Assembly (NCBI GenBank): GCA_934047225.1
Contig: OW203986.1
Coordinates: 21,579,221-21,643,220 of the forward strand
DNA: 64,000 nt
Direction of reading: 5' to 3'
Source of the DNA: Ypsolopha sequella
Taxonomy: Eukaryota; Arthropoda; Insecta; Lepidoptera; Ypsolophidae
Position 1 is the stretch's first letter. Each line of letters begins with the position of its first letter. Positions 33,149-45,993 of the stretch are shown here, in pieces. The position numbers were made by a program, and so were the translations under genes. The notes under the pieces are model-generated. The model saw only the letters and a program-made list of their open reading frames with translations. It had not been told where the DNA came from and did no database searches.

Positions 33149-33408
33149 CAGTGGCGTGCACAGAACTTTTTGCTGAAAAAGCAAGCAATTGGTCAAGAAT
33201 AACAATAAAAAAAATATGAAAAAAATTTAATATCACTTTGAAAAAAAAGTTTGTATTGGAAATTTTCACTCTAGGGTAGACATTGTCTACCCTGGCGTCA
33301 TACAATTTTTTTTTTTCAAAGTGGTATTTAAATTTTTTCATATTTTTTTAATTTTTATTCTTGACCAATTGCTTGCTTTTCCAGCAAAAAGTTCTTTGCA
33401 CGCCACTG
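33149..33408. repeat. Foldback MITE, CAGTGGCGTGCA family, copy 2
   Basis: Complete copy, from CAGTGGCGTGCA to TGCACGCCACTG. The long arms pair almost throughout (GAACTTTTTGCTGAAAAAGC, GCAATTGGTCAAGAAT). CGATAC occurs at both flanks, offset by one base, suggesting a target duplication of 7-8 bp (hAT-like) that has drifted. Confidence 0.85.
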
Positions 33409-35256
33409 CGATACATGCCTTATGCTAACTTTGAATGCCAAATAACTTAGTCACTTTTTAAGATATCGAAAAAGCAAGTTTACTACTACTGCTTTTTTAG
33501 CTTTTTAACTCAATCAATTTTAGAATGCCACGTTAACAGCCTTGCAATAAGAATAGTGACACCCCCTCGTTCTGATCAGGGATGTAGTCCATAAAACATC
33601 GAAGTCTAGTGTGGGGAAGCGTTTACGAGTCCTTACAGCGCATCGTGAGCTGGAGATTTTAATCTGGCTCCTATGAAGAGTAATGGAATAGCTGTATGTT
33701 AAAGATAGAAGTCAACTGTATAATTTTATAGGTAGGTTTATAGTATACTTAATGATAAATTGATAAAACATAATTAAAGCTTATAGTCTTTAGCTCTGTA
33801 AGACCCAATATTCTTCAATTTAGCTCATTTGATAACGTTTTGAAACGAGTAACGCATTAAAGAAGTCTTTTTTTTTCTATTCATAAAGAAAAATCATAAC
33901 AAACACCAAGTCAAAGCGCTTTGAATGAAATCTACACTTTTTCTAGTCACATAAAATAAGGTTTATGCGCTTCTAATATAATCCTAGACGCCTCGTCGTT
34001 TGCAAGTAAAAAACGTGCACAAAAATATTACTATAAATCACATTTAATGTCAGGACCTACGAGTATTTTTCATAAAACAAAATATATAAAGAGATAAAAG
34101 AATGAATATCAAAACTAAAATAAAATTCATGTAATGTCGTTCAAAGTGAAATGATTTTGTTGATTTCTCACTGTTTCTGAATAAACTACCGACTTTGACA
34201 ATGTCCATTGTGTCTAAAAGCTTGTGGTGTATCAGCTTTGACACTCTCTTACAAAAGACTACATAAACAGTGAATATTTTTGCCAATGCATGTGTTCAAA
34301 AACTTTCAGCGGCTAAAATATATTCTTGAAATCAAAAATAATCACCAAATCAAATAAGACAGAATAAGGTCCTTTAAACATCGTTTATTTCAGTAGTGAA
34401 AATAAAATGACACCGTTTCTTATAAAAATATCTACTGTTTCATTAATATCACACGTACTTAGCAGGATAACAGCTGAATGGCTGAAAGTGTTACATAGCC
34501 AACCAATATGAACCACCCTAAACAACGAGCGTCACAGTCTGCATGCCATGAAAGACTGAAACACCCTTACATTTTGTATGTACAAGAAGCTAATTTCACC
34601 TTATTGCCTATAGATTTAGAGTTTACTAAACAGGAAAAGCTAAAATGGTAAGACAGACAAAACTTCTTCACGACTCACTAACGATGGTTAGGGTGCCAAG
34701 TATGTCTCACTACATGTATAGCCACTTAAGTTATTACCATTTTTGTCTGAAATCGAAAGAAGAAATAACAGATAAGTTTTGCGATAAAAACAATTTTGGC
34801 AAAGTGGCCAAGATTTGTAAGAACTGATATAGCATGCGTGGGGGAAAAGAATTCATGCATTTTGTGAAGATTTTCTGTATTTGTTTATCTTACGCTCACT
34901 ACTATGCAAGATTTGTTTGATTTATAACATTTAGTAATCAATCAATATCAATACTTATAATAAAAGAGTAGAACCTGGCGTGTCTGTACCTATGATGAAA
35001 AGTATAAAAATATAAAGGAGGTGCCTAAAAAAGAGTAATAGAACACAAATCAGCGATTTTAAGAATTATTTTCTGTCTGTTTATTGCGCACATTTCTAAA
35101 ACTACTGAACGGATTTTCACGTAGTTTTCACAGGTGGACAAAACTTAATTTGTATTAGAATATAGGCTTAGTTTCATAAAATCAGGTGTCGGAAAAAACA
35201 TTTATCGTCTTTATACGTCTATAGACGTCTAGACGTATAGATTATAGACGTCACGA
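33409..35256. other. Intergenic DNA
   Basis: AT-rich with no supported gene. The segment 34960-35200 (CTGTTTATTGCGCACATTTC, ACTACTGAACGGATTTTCAC) resembles repeat sequence common in Lepidoptera, from memory, but has no second copy in this window. Confidence 0.4.
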
Positions 35257-35882
35257 CCCAACTAACACACAAGCTGCTTTATTCGCTTCTGTAAATCCTC
35301 TTGGACGCAAAAGAGGGTTATAAAAGCGGTGAAATTTACTTGAAGACATATAATTGCGTTAGCTAATGCTCTCAGCGATTTTTGATGCTTTGAGCTTCAG
35401 TAAAGAGTTAGTAAATGCTTTTTTAGCGGTTTACAACTCCAATAGGCAGTAATGGAGTGCTTAGGAAATATAAAGGAGTTACAGAAATCATTTCTATGTC
35501 TTGAAGGGATAAATAGGTGTAACCATAACGCCAATGTATGGCAGCCGTATATCAGATGTTACTGACTCCGAAATAAGAACTAAGCACGTACATTTGAGTT
35601 TATATACTCTCGTAGAATTACAGAATGCTTAAATGGAGTCTATTAGAGTTTATAATTTCCTAATTGAGTAAGAATTTTCCCAGTGACACAAGAGCGATTT
35701 ATAACTCTCATATTCGGAACCACGCCGTATATCAACGATAACAATTACCTAATGGTGTTTTAACCAGCTTCAAGAGTAGAAAGAGGGAGTGTTACTTCCC
35801 GGTTTCATAACCTCAAAACCACGGACAGCGCGCGTCGCCTATTTTTGACAAAAAGTCGTACTAATTAATAAAACAAACAAAA
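35257..35882 (+). promoter_or_regulatory. Left terminal region of the proposed transposon
   Basis: Holds the terminal inverted repeat, a TATAAAA at 35319-35325, several short repeated motifs (GAGTTACAG, GAGTTTATA, ACTCCAATAG) and the ACAAGAGCGATTTATAACTC motif at 35688-35707. In related elements subterminal repeats bind the transposase; that is inference here. Confidence 0.5.
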
Positions 35883-38716
35883 ATGGATGAGCGGCAATGG
35901 AAAGCATTGAAAAGGACCGGAGGTTATCGCAGGAAAGTGAAAAAAGTATACCAAAACATAAAAAAGTTTAATGTAAAACATATTGGTAAGGGTTCCGTAC
36001 CAGAACAAATTGAAAATAATTTTATGCCAATGTTGGATGCCAATGTTATGAGTGCTGGCGAAAGGTATGTAGTAACTTGAAATTTGCAGTAACTTGGTTA
36101 TGTCACAGATAATATAATACTAGTTTATGTAAAAAATATCCAAGTTATCTTATAAGATTATACCTAACGCAAATATAAATCTTTATTTAAAATAAAATAA
36201 AAGATTTAGAGCGTAGATTAATATAAGTCAAGGAATCCACATGGGAGTGATGGTATAATTTATTGTACTTAATGTACCCTATATATTTTGCTTTTTTTCT
36301 AGACACTTTAATGCTTCTGAAATAGAATGCCAAAGAGATGCCTCCGCTAGTGGTTCTGACTCTGATGAAAGGTCAGTGCATACTATAATTATATAGGGTG
36401 TCAACTTTATTATGTACTTACTTTTTCAAGGAAGTCAATCCAGGTCACAGGAAGACACTACGAAGAAACATAGGTACTTTTGAGAGCTCTTTGGCAGCAT
36501 GCTGCCCCTGCATGTTTTTTTCAACATTGTCATGGCCAGTCCTGTCTATATTTTTATTTTATAACTTCTGCTACAAGCTGTTTAGATCTTAGAGACACTA
36601 AGATTTTTGGGTAAGATTGGTTGGTTTAGGTAATAAAAATCAACTAGGTACTACACCGCGGTTTTGTTACAGACGTTAACCTTTAAAAATCAATGTGTAG
36701 ATATCACAGCAGGGAGACGTGATTTTAATTAATGTTGTGTAATTCCACAGATCAGATATGGCGGAAGTTGACACACATGTTGGTGATGATAATGAACTAA
36801 ATTATGAACGTTTTAAAGAAAATGAAAAGAAATGTGATCTTCGCAAGAAAATACGGAGCTGGGCTTTAAAACACAATATTAGTCATTCTGCTTTAAAGGA
36901 TCTACTTGAAATTTTAAATGAAACAACACCCAACACTATGCCCAATGACCCCCGTACATTGCTAAAGACACCGAGGGCAATAACAACAACTTTAATGGGC
37001 TCAGGAGAATACTGGCACAACGGACTCAAAAAATCTATAATAAGAAATTTAGAAAAAGCAGCGGAAACACCTAAAAGTATTTCGATTTCAGTTAACATAG
37101 ATGGGTTACCAGTTTATAATAGTTCCAAGCAACAACTTTGGCCTATACTTTGTAGCATTTCTGATAAACCACAAATACAGCCTATCATTTGTGGCATTTA
37201 CTTGGGCTTAGAAAAACCCAAGGACTTAGAAGCATACTTATTGCCATTTGTTGAGGAAATGACTGAAATTCTTCAGAATGGCATTGAGATTAAAAATACA
37301 AAGGTTGAAGTAAAGTTAAGATGCTTTGTTTGTGATTCTCCGGCTAGAGCAATGATAAAAGGTAGATATATATTGTACTTTTTATAGCTAAACTGTTCTG
37401 TCAAAAATACCTTACCGAAATACCTACCAACTCATTATTCATATTCATTAATTTAATTAAATACAAGTATCAATTTTCTTTATTTTAATATTAAATTAAC
37501 GTTAATGTTAGTATTTATTTTATTTACAGGTGTTTGTAATTACAACGGCAAACATGGATGCCTGAAGTGTACTGTCGTTGGTGAATATTCTCATGTTTCC
37601 CACACCGTCATCTTCCCTGGTATCGATTGCCCTTTAAGAACAGATGAAGACTTCCGGGTAAAAAAATATGGAGGCCATCACAAAGTAGACTCACCTTTGT
37701 TAAAACTTCCAATCGACATGATCGAAGCTTTTCCTGTCGCAGATTCGTTGCACTTACTTGACTTGGGTGTAATGAAAAGACTTCTCATCGGATGGCGCGA
37801 TGGCAATTTTGGAAAAAAGGACACCAAGTGGCGTGCAAATGACATCCAAACTGTCAATGTTTTTTTAAGCTCATCCAAAACCCCAACTGAGATACATAGA
37901 GCAGTTCGAGGATTGGACTGTCTTAGCCATTGGAAAGGCTCAGAGTACAGAACCTTCTTTTTATATTTAAGTGTAGCAATTTTACACAAAGTTTTGAAAC
38001 AAGACGCATTTCACCATTTTCTCGCGTTATTCTGTGCCATTACAATATGTTCAAGTGAGGAACATTTTCGGTATTTGTCTTTGGCGGAAGAACTATTAAA
38101 ATATTTTGTTACACATTACAAAAGAATTTACGGTATTGACTACATAACAAGTAATGTTCACAACTTGATTCACGTTGTAGAGGAGGTTCGTCATTTTGGC
38201 AAGTTAGAAACGTTTAATGCGTACAAATTTGAAAATAAATTATATTTAATAAAAAACTTGCTAAGACAGGGTAATAAACCCCTTGCTCAAGTCGCCAAAA
38301 GACTTGGTGAGTACGAGCATATTGAGAACGAACAAAGTGCTGATCCACCAAAAACAAATAACCCATATGTAAAGAGAAATCTAAAGACTAACTATTTAAT
38401 TCTGTATTTCAAGGATTTTGTCCTATCTACTAAAGCAGCAGACAGGTACTTTTTAACAACGAAAAAAGAAATTATGGAAGTTAACAGTATTACAGTTGAA
38501 AATAACCAAATTATTATTCAATGTTTCAAATTTAATGACTTACAAAATGTTTTTGATCTACCAATATACTCTTCATATCTGAATATATTCAAGAGCAACT
38601 CTGATTTTGGTTTGAGGACAGAATGCCATTGTTTCCCCTGCGATGTGAAATGTAAATTAGTTGTAACAAAATTCGATTCAGAATTATATTTCATTCCCTT
38701 ATTACAGACTTTTTAA
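35883..38716 (+). CDS. Spliced transposase-like protein, four exons, about 682 aa
   Basis: Exons at 35883-36064, 36303-36371, 36751-37361 and 37530-38716 join in frame through GT-AG introns (donors GTATGT, GTCAGT, GTAGAT; acceptors TTTCTAG, TCCACAG, TTTACAG). No stop occurs until TAA 38714-38716, and AATAAA follows at 38807. The N-terminus is basic. The core has VNIDGLPVYNSSKQQLWPIL (candidate D201), RCFVCDSPARA (D279) across the last intron from NGKHGCLKC, then DSLHLLDLGVMKRLL, NVHNLIHVVEEV and KFENKLYL (candidate E522). This pattern matches, from memory, transposase-like proteins abundant in cnidarians and arthropods, probably of the CACTA-related DDE group. It would cut and paste the element at its ends. 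All three candidate residues are present and the frame is intact. Domestication is the alternative. Confidence 0.75.
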
Positions 38717-38878
38717 ATATTCCTCAAATGTGTGTAGTATAACAATCAAATATAATTCTAATTCATGTTTAGTTTGGAGGTAATTGTAATTGGTTTTGCA
38801 TTAAAAATAAAAGTGATCAGTTACAAATCAACTTGTTTTATTTGTATTCAAATACAATAAAAAATAATACGATAGTTA

Positions 38879-38994
38879 TTTTCACCTGACTAGCTCGAAA
38901 AGCGCACCTTTGTTGCTTAAAAACAGTGAGCAAAATCGACTATCACTGATTTTAAGCAGTAAAGGCGCGCTTTTCGAGCTACTGAGGTGAAAAA
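38879..38994. repeat. Foldback MITE
   Basis: TTTTCACCTGACTAGCTCGA at the left mirrors TCGAGCTACTGAGGTGAAAA at the right. The AAAAGCGCACCTTTGTTGC block pairs with GCAGTAAAGGCGCGCTTTT. The centre is ~25 bases. Confidence 0.85.
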
Positions 38995-40246
38995 TACATA
39001 TTCTTACTTTTTAACGTATTGCACGCTATTCAACTTCAGTCTCAATTATTAAAATATTAACACGGGCACTTGTTATCAACTTTTAAAGTCCTGATTTCCT
39101 TCTTGAAATATGAAGCAACATAACAAAATATTTTTTAATTAACTTTAATTACCAAGTCTTCACTTTTTAATGTAAGTTACCTTAAAAATCAAATAAAACA
39201 ATATTGGCATTGGTCATTTAACTTATTAATAACAAATTCAACAAATTATAGGATCACTAACACATAATGAATGTGTCGTTATACAACAACATTGACATTA
39301 GTCAACTTATCAAATAAAAAAAAAATACCTTTAACCTTAGACCATACCCAAGCCTTTAACTATCACGGCGATACGGCACACCACTCATCACGTTTGGGGC
39401 GTAATAATCGTCGGTAAAAAGCGGATATAACCAAGTGACTTCTATTTCACAAATCACACTCGGGAATACCTCTGTCACCCCGTCGGGGTTTTATGTCGTG
39501 ACGATATGTTGTTAATTCACACAAAAGGATCTACTGACTTGAACAGCGATTTAGCCCTTTAAAAGAACTATACAATTAAGACTACACCCTGTAGTTTTAT
39601 TTTTATTTTTTAACATACACTTTTTTAATGTTTGGGAACGCAAAAGTGATTAGTACCTACTTGTCTATACAAATATTTTGGTCACATATAAACGGGTGCT
39701 GTTTCCAGTTATGAAAAGCTTTAAGACTGTACCTGAGCCTAGAGCATGACCAACTCCAGTCTATCTAGGATTCGTTTGAAGAAATTCGGACTCTCCTTGT
39801 ATTGAAAAAAATATATTTGGTTTATTAATCTTTTCTCTAGGGATGTTACGTATAAACAATGTACTAAGATTTATACTTTTGTCAAAAAAAAATGTTTTGC
39901 ACCCTCTCTTTTTTTGGTTATCAAACGTTCGCTTCAAGAACGCGGTTAAGAGATCAACTTGATTTTTTTTTCATAAAATAGGTAATAGAAATATGAAGGT
40001 ATATCACCTAAATTCAATATTTTTTCCCTACAAAATTTTTCAGTATTAGCTAAAAACACACCAATTTGTTGTTTCGCTGCGTGATCACTAGTATTACGCG
40101 TTCAAGAAAAAGAGGCCAAAGAGCCAACATATAATCGCCTCTACGACAAGCAAATAAAGTCTTTGCCGTAGGACTAATTGTGCTGGACGGGTAATAAAAA
40201 AAGTTGCTAGGGTATGCCATCTTCTTAATGGCGTTAATCTGGCCAG

Positions 40247-40398
40247 GTAGCATAGTGTTTAAACGCGCGCGACGCGGCTTAGTTGAATCACAGGTGCGAG
40301 GAGCATGACATACTGTTTAATCGCAAAAACATCGTGTCACACTCCTCGCACTTGTGATTCAACTAAGTGCCGTCGCGCGCGATTAAACACTATGCTAC
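40247..40398. repeat. Foldback MITE
   Basis: GTAGCATAGTGTTTAAACGC at the left mirrors GCGATTAAACACTATGCTAC at the right. The arms continue through GCGCGCGACG, TTAGTTGAATCACA and TGCGAGGAG. The arms are about 65 bp with a ~25-base loop. Confidence 0.88.
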
Positions 40399-40658
40399 GA
40401 GGGCAGGTGTAAACTTAGTTGTGTAGGTGCTATAAATAATCAATAATATAAATAGAGATCAAAAGGAAAATAAATTAATAAAACAATAAAAACATCGGTC
40501 AAGTGCGAGTTGCACACGCTGAGGTTATAAAAATAAAGTATACAATATAATGCACCTGAGACAAATGTACAGCATGAAAAGACCGACACGAATGCATAAT
40601 AATCTATGTTTCAATCCACACATTTAAAAATTGTCATTAAAAATTTACAGCTATAAGA

Positions 40659-40773
40659 TTAACAGAGGGATAGCTCCTCCTCATCCTCATCATCATTCTG
40701 AACAGGAACCATTCCTGTGTCCTGGCTCCAAATAACATTTTCTTGTGTGATGGTATTTCGACTGTGAGCTTGC
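40659..40773 (-). CDS. Last exon of the minus-strand gene (candidate)
   Basis: On the minus strand a T-rich tract and AG precede this exon, which reads QAHSRNTITQENVIWSQDTG, then MVPVQNDDEDEEELSLC and TAA. The acidic tail looks coding. Its phase (one base completing a codon) does not match the phase-0 donor at 42521, so at least one exon between them is unseen, or the other frame is used. Confidence is therefore limited. Confidence 0.45.
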
Positions 40774-41323
40774 CTAAAAAAAAATTAAGGATGTGAGAAA
40801 TTGTCCCTGGGCCATAGGATACCATACCTCTAAGCAATGGGAGGATGGAGTAGCTCCAACTGGAGAGCATACCATCCGCCTAATCCCTGCAGGCATACCA
40901 CTCTATTATTCATTCATAGGCAGAGGTGACTTCTAGTCCTACACAATCTTTGACTAAAGCATAAGTCTTGTGCTTTAGTTAAAGTACACAATGTACTCTA
41001 TATAATCTGTTGTAATCTCCATTTCAAATGATTAAACAGGGTTATTGATAAGTAAGTAACTTATTTAACCTTTAATGCCTAATCCAAAATATCAAAATGT
41101 TAACTGTTACTAAGATCTAGTAAATAAAATTTAAACTTTAAAATTCATTTAAAAAACTATAACCCTGTATTCAACCAGTATTCATTAAAATTTTTTGCTA
41201 CTTCGAGAACATAGCAATAGTTTGTTAATGACAGCATTGGAAAAAATATCCAAGTAGCAAGAGCATTTAGCTGGGGTTGTTTGTCAACTTGTCCCACAGC
41301 GAGCTCGGGATGAGTTGAAGATT

Positions 41324-41497
41324 TCCATCCATCAGCCTAGTTCGTCCACTGCTGGACATAAGCCTTTCCAGGACTTTGCCACTCCCGGCGGTCATACTGG
41401 AAGAATTGCCCATACTCACACAGGCTGGGCAGGCGGGTTGGTGAGCGCGGTGCCGGAACCCTCGCACCAGTGACGCTGCTGCCCGTCACCAGTCACC
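41324..41497 (-). mobile_element. SINE-like retroposon with GATG tail, copy C (5'-truncated)
   Basis: Reverse-strand copy of the family at 25650 and 56402, containing only the 3' ~174 bp. It is flanked by an exact 12-bp duplication, AGTTGAAGATTT (41312-41323 and 41498-41509). CATCCATCAGCC at the left is the tail in reverse. Confidence 0.92.
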
Positions 41498-42198
41498 AGT
41501 TGAAGATTTACAAAATAATTTTTTTTTTTTGTTCTCAACTCGTCCCACTACATTTTTAACAATAAAATAAGCGTTATGTCAGTGATCAGTGTTTTTTTTT
41601 AATTGTGCCTATGTAAATGCTTGTTTAAATTTATAAGCAAGTAAAAAGCATTTTTTTGTAACAGTAGAATAGGATGGCACTATTATGAAATTTGAAATTT
41701 GTCATCTTTTAGCTGTAAGTCCATACAAAAGTGAAAACTAAAAATATGTCTATAATGGTTTATATTTCAATTGGGCATTATAGGGTTAAATAAGTTACTT
41801 AATACATCTTCTGTTGTTTATAGGACTGTGTTAAATACCCTGTAGATTTAGCTTCTCAAGGTCCTAGTTTAATTCACCTGGTAGCTAGTTATAACCAAGG
41901 TTATCATCCGTCCAGCTTTTTCTAATTACGTTAATTTTTTTTATAATATATGAGTATTAAATCAGTCTTCAGTTTTTATTGAACTAAATTCAACTACTCC
42001 GCTATCCCTCTAAAATGTGCACTGCGTCTGGAATGATTTAATTTTTTGAATTAAATGTCCAGACTTTTTGAAACATCCAGCTTTTATCAGGATTTTTATA
42101 GTTAAAAAATTATATTATCCCCGGCGCAGCACCAATTTTACAGAGATAGCGGGCTAGTTGTATGTGAACAACTAGACAGTGACTTTTCTAAACAGTGA

Positions 42199-42355
42199 TG
42201 TTGATTCGGTGTAACAGTATTTATTTTATTTGACAGGACTAAATTTTATTTCAGCGTTCTGTGTTTTTCTTTCTGTATCGAAAAAACAAAGACAGGAAAC
42301 TAAAATTAAGGCTAGTCCTGTCAAATAAGTTAAGTCGTCTTCTACCGAATCAACA
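42199..42355. repeat. Foldback MITE
   Basis: TGTTGATTCGGT at the left mirrors ACCGAATCAACA at the right. A second paired block, TTATTTGACAGGACT, mirrors AGTCCTGTCAAATAA. The loop is ~60 bases. Confidence 0.85.
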
Positions 42356-42396
42356 CTAATGTATTTTTTATGTATAGAGTTAAAATAGGTACACAT

Positions 42397-42511
42397 GTAG
42401 GTACATGTACCATCGAAGAAATTGCCGCAGACCCACTTTTCGCTCTTATCACTATTGCAATACGGACGTAAAGTGGGTCTGCAGATTTTTCCTCGATAGT
42501 ACCTATATGTA
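42397..42511. repeat. Foldback MITE abutting a splice donor
   Basis: ATCGAAGAAATTGCCGCAGACCCACTTT-like bases on the left mirror AAAGTGGGTCTGCAGATTT and CCTCGAT on the right. It ends a few bases from the donor of the minus-strand exon (42515-42520). Confidence 0.8.
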
Positions 42512-42520
42512 TTAACTTAC

Positions 42521-42824
42521 CATCTGTAAAGCTAAATTGTTGAAATATCCAATTTGTGGGTTGGGATCTTCATTTTCAGTATCTGTGTTATTACACATTA
42601 TATTAAGTTCAGCTTCTGCTGCCTCATAGCTCATCAAATTTGATCTTTTTACGGAGCATGGTAAGGTACTCCATCCACTTCCTGGTTTGGAATGGCCACT
42701 ATGTACCAAATTCTCAGACCTTTTTTTTGGCCAGTGCAGTATACCCTTGGATTCCCATCCTGCAGGACATATTGTAAGTTGTGGTTTGCCTCGCTCCACA
42801 GTCCTTACAACTTTGTATGACATG
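42521..42824 (-). CDS. Main visible exon of the minus-strand gene, DUF4806-family-like N-terminus
   Basis: Read on minus, TTTGTTTCAG precedes C and then ATG 42823; 101 codons follow, ending at a perfect donor GTAAGT (42520-42515). It reads MSYKVVRTVERGKPQLTICP, AGWESKGILHWPKK, ...GWSTLPCSVKR and an acidic end. From memory this matches the N-terminal region of insect proteins that carry DUF4806 further on and often accompany transposase-like genes. I do not see a DUF4806 region here, so the gene may be truncated, or its later exons unrecognised. ATG may be the start, or the exon may be internal. Function unknown; it could be a DNA-binding or regulatory partner of the transposase. Confidence 0.6.
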
Positions 42825-45800
42825 CTGAAACAAAAAAAAATAGTACCATATAGACATTCTGGCCCATTTTATTTAGGCTTGTATTTAGTTATCTTGTTTA
42901 ACAGCTTTGTATTCGGTACCATGATTCGCAACATAGAAGAGTGCGTTATAGGTAGTAAAAACACCACAAACAATTTCTGCTGGTTTTAGTTACACACTAG
43001 AAAAAACAGTTTTGTATGTGTGCAAAGCATAGATATCATATTAATATTATTAGGTAGGGTTCCTAATTGCTGGGGTAAAGGTAAACATTAACTATTACCC
43101 ATTCCACAACCACCCGAGTGAAAACAAACAGCTCCAAACAATTCTTGAAGTCATTTAGAAATGCAACATTCACTTTGGACACCTAAAATTATAAGACCAG
43201 TAAACTCTTCACTTTGACAAATTTGTCGTCATATTGCATGTAATTTTTTGTTTTCTGGGTAATAGAGTTCTTCTGAATGACTTTTAAAGCCTTTTAATTA
43301 TGGTAATAATGATACATAAACAAAAAAATATCCTTTACCACATAAATAAACTGACTTTACAAAGTGGCCGTTCCAAAACAATAAGTAAATAGATTTCGTC
43401 TCAGTCCTATCTCTTTCACTTTTACAAAGTAAACTTTACATTTCCTTATCTAAAGCCACCTTATAAAGTCTTGAGTTCTTAAATCGGTCAGAGTGTGGAT
43501 AAGGGGGGCATGATACCGCTTGCTTGCAATGTCACATAAGTCACAAGATTAAGTATTAAATACTGGAATAGTGCTACCTTATCGACACTCTAATCAACAT
43601 ACAAAGTAAATTTACCTTGAAAATATCTGCTGATGTTTGATCGGGTTAAGAACAATACTGTCCAAAGAACCAGTTGCCGCTGCTTGAAATCTTAATACAA
43701 AATTTTAAACCTGAAATTTTCAAAAGTTTCTTTTACTTCTCAAAATCTCCTTCATAAGTACACGAAAGGGTAGGTATTTTTAAAGAATCTACTGAAAACC
43801 AAGAAAACCGGCATAAAGCACTGTCCACTGTTTACCTACCTACTACTTAAATGGATTTAAACATTATTTGTGGATAAAACACGGTAAAAAGGATCATACC
43901 TTTTTTATGTAAGTTCCTAGCGTTTTCAGAGAAATGAATATAAATATAGGTGCATAAATAAAACAATTTTTCCCTCTACATACAAAAACAAATAAAACAT
44001 TACAAGAAAAGGACACGGTATGTTCCGATTTGCGTGACGCACGACGTACGGAGTATTATATTCCTTGTACCTACCAATCTAACTGTGTAGTCTCGGAGTC
44101 CCCTGAGTGATTGCCGATTTAATGTTTCAACATGGTATGCACTGTGCTTAGTGCTTAGACCATACATACTCTGAGGGTTAGTGCGTTTCATAGAATAGGT
44201 CTTACGCCGCAATGTTATATGCTTTTCTAACACAATTCCATCTTTGATCAAACGTCGTCTATAATCACTCAGTGACTTTATAAAGTACTTACATATAAAT
44301 AAATTACATGCAGAAGAAAAATACCACTTACGTACCTTATCTAAAATAATATATAACACGAAAAATTGGTATTCAATATTGTTTACTAGCGTGCTCGAAT
44401 ATTCTTATAATTTCCCACATCACGAATCGCCTTTTGATTGGCGGAACAGTGCCTAGTTCGCTAGTTCCTAGTTATTCGAGGCCTCCAATGTTTTTGAATG
44501 TTCTATTGGATCATTTCCTGTTTGGCTACTACCATCTTTCATCAAACAAAGCCATGTTAAAACAAAGTTCACAGCTCGCACTGCAACGTGGCTGTTACGT
44601 CAGTCACCGCGGCTAACAAGTGCGGAAATAGTGTGTTATGTTTTATACAAAATAAAATTAAATCCCAAGTACTGAGAAAACCATATCATTTTCATTTTAT
44701 ATTAATTTGTCTGGAAGTTTATAATTGTTTATACTGTTTTGATAAAAACTGCAGCAGTCATATGAAACAAGTGGACAAAAATTCAAGATAGGGTTAACTT
44801 GGAATTTTCTGGCTTCATTTTTGTATATTAAAATAAAATTCAGGAAAAACTACATCACTATTTTGTATCATGTAGATTACTATGTACTTTTCTTCTTTTA
44901 AAAAATGATTTAGTTACCGTGTAAAATTGTTACAAAGTTACATCGTTCAAGGTCGTTGGCATTGGGAGAAGCCCAGAAGAAGTTAATAATACTAGGAAAC
45001 TGTTTTTTTTTTTTGGATTGAGGTGTGCTCCTAATAATGCATGTCAAAATTATTCTGTTTTGTTTCTATGCATGAATCGCGTCACTGAACTTTGACTAAA
45101 CTGATTTCTTTGCTTTATCCGTCAACAAACTGATGCATTAACGCTCAAAACGGAACGCGGCCAAAACGGAACAGGGCTGCCAGATAGGAAAAGCTTGTGA
45201 AAATCTCTCTCTAATACCTCTCTTTGACATTAAATTTTTAATTAACAAACGTAACAACTCTACCTACTTTTTGATATTGCAAAAACTTATGCTATGCTAT
45301 GTAGTCTGCGGTAATGGGGCACATTTTAATTTCTAGAAAAAAATGAAATTATTTGTTTGTTTCCATTACTTTCTACCGTACCCTAAAAATTGATGATCAA
45401 CTGCTGTCAAGACCATATTTTGGCAACATACACCGCTGTTGCATTGCTTTAAAACTTAGCCTTCTACGGCCCTTCTACGGCCCTTCTACGGCTCATATGC
45501 GTCCTAATGACGTACAAAATGCTCAGAGGAGTTACAAATTACCAAGAAATATTTCGCCATTGTTATTTTTATTTTATTGAGTTGATCCATCGAAATATGA
45601 TTTAGTTACAGATATTTATGACAAAGAACGAAAGATTTTATAAAAAGAATGAGAGAGTAGGCACATTGTTGCTGATAATTTAGAAAATAACAAAAAAATA
45701 TAACCTAACCTACGCACATTTCTCGAATTTTTAATCTCATTTCACATTATTAGGAAGGCGCATTAAAAACGAAATGAAAACATATGTACAGAACACCAGT

Positions 45801-45993
45801 AAAATTATCTTCGCAAAAGAATTTCACTCACAACACACATAAGAAGGTAAAAATAACTTACCGTTTATTTGCTGTTTATTTTTGTCTCGTATATTTCACA
45901 GATTTATTTGTATCTTGCACCATTTGACGTTTTCAAATGAAAGAGTTCACACATTAAACAATTTAAGGAAAAAAAAGAGATGGAATATGACTC
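42825..45993. other. Upstream side of the minus-strand gene, unresolved
   Basis: Probably holds the promoter and any 5' exon of the minus-strand gene, but I could not identify them. The 119-codon minus frame at 44000-44359 has no recognisable family. An 11-bp motif, CTTCTACGGCC, repeats three times near 45460-45492. Confidence 0.4.

Larger units (their letters stand above)
38717..40658. other. Region between the two convergent genes, with two MITEs
   Basis: Contains the polyadenylation candidate of the + gene, MITEs at 38879-38994 and 40247-40398, and otherwise AT-rich DNA without a supported frame. Confidence 0.5.

Noticed and set aside
36398..36592. Frame within intron 2 of the transposase-like gene as an extra exon
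   Set aside because: It lies between a good donor and acceptor, contains no family motif, and would break the reading frame.
41267..41467. Reverse-strand frame at 41267-41467 as the missing exon of the minus-strand gene
   Set aside because: It is the SINE-like copy C, bounded by a 12-bp target duplication.
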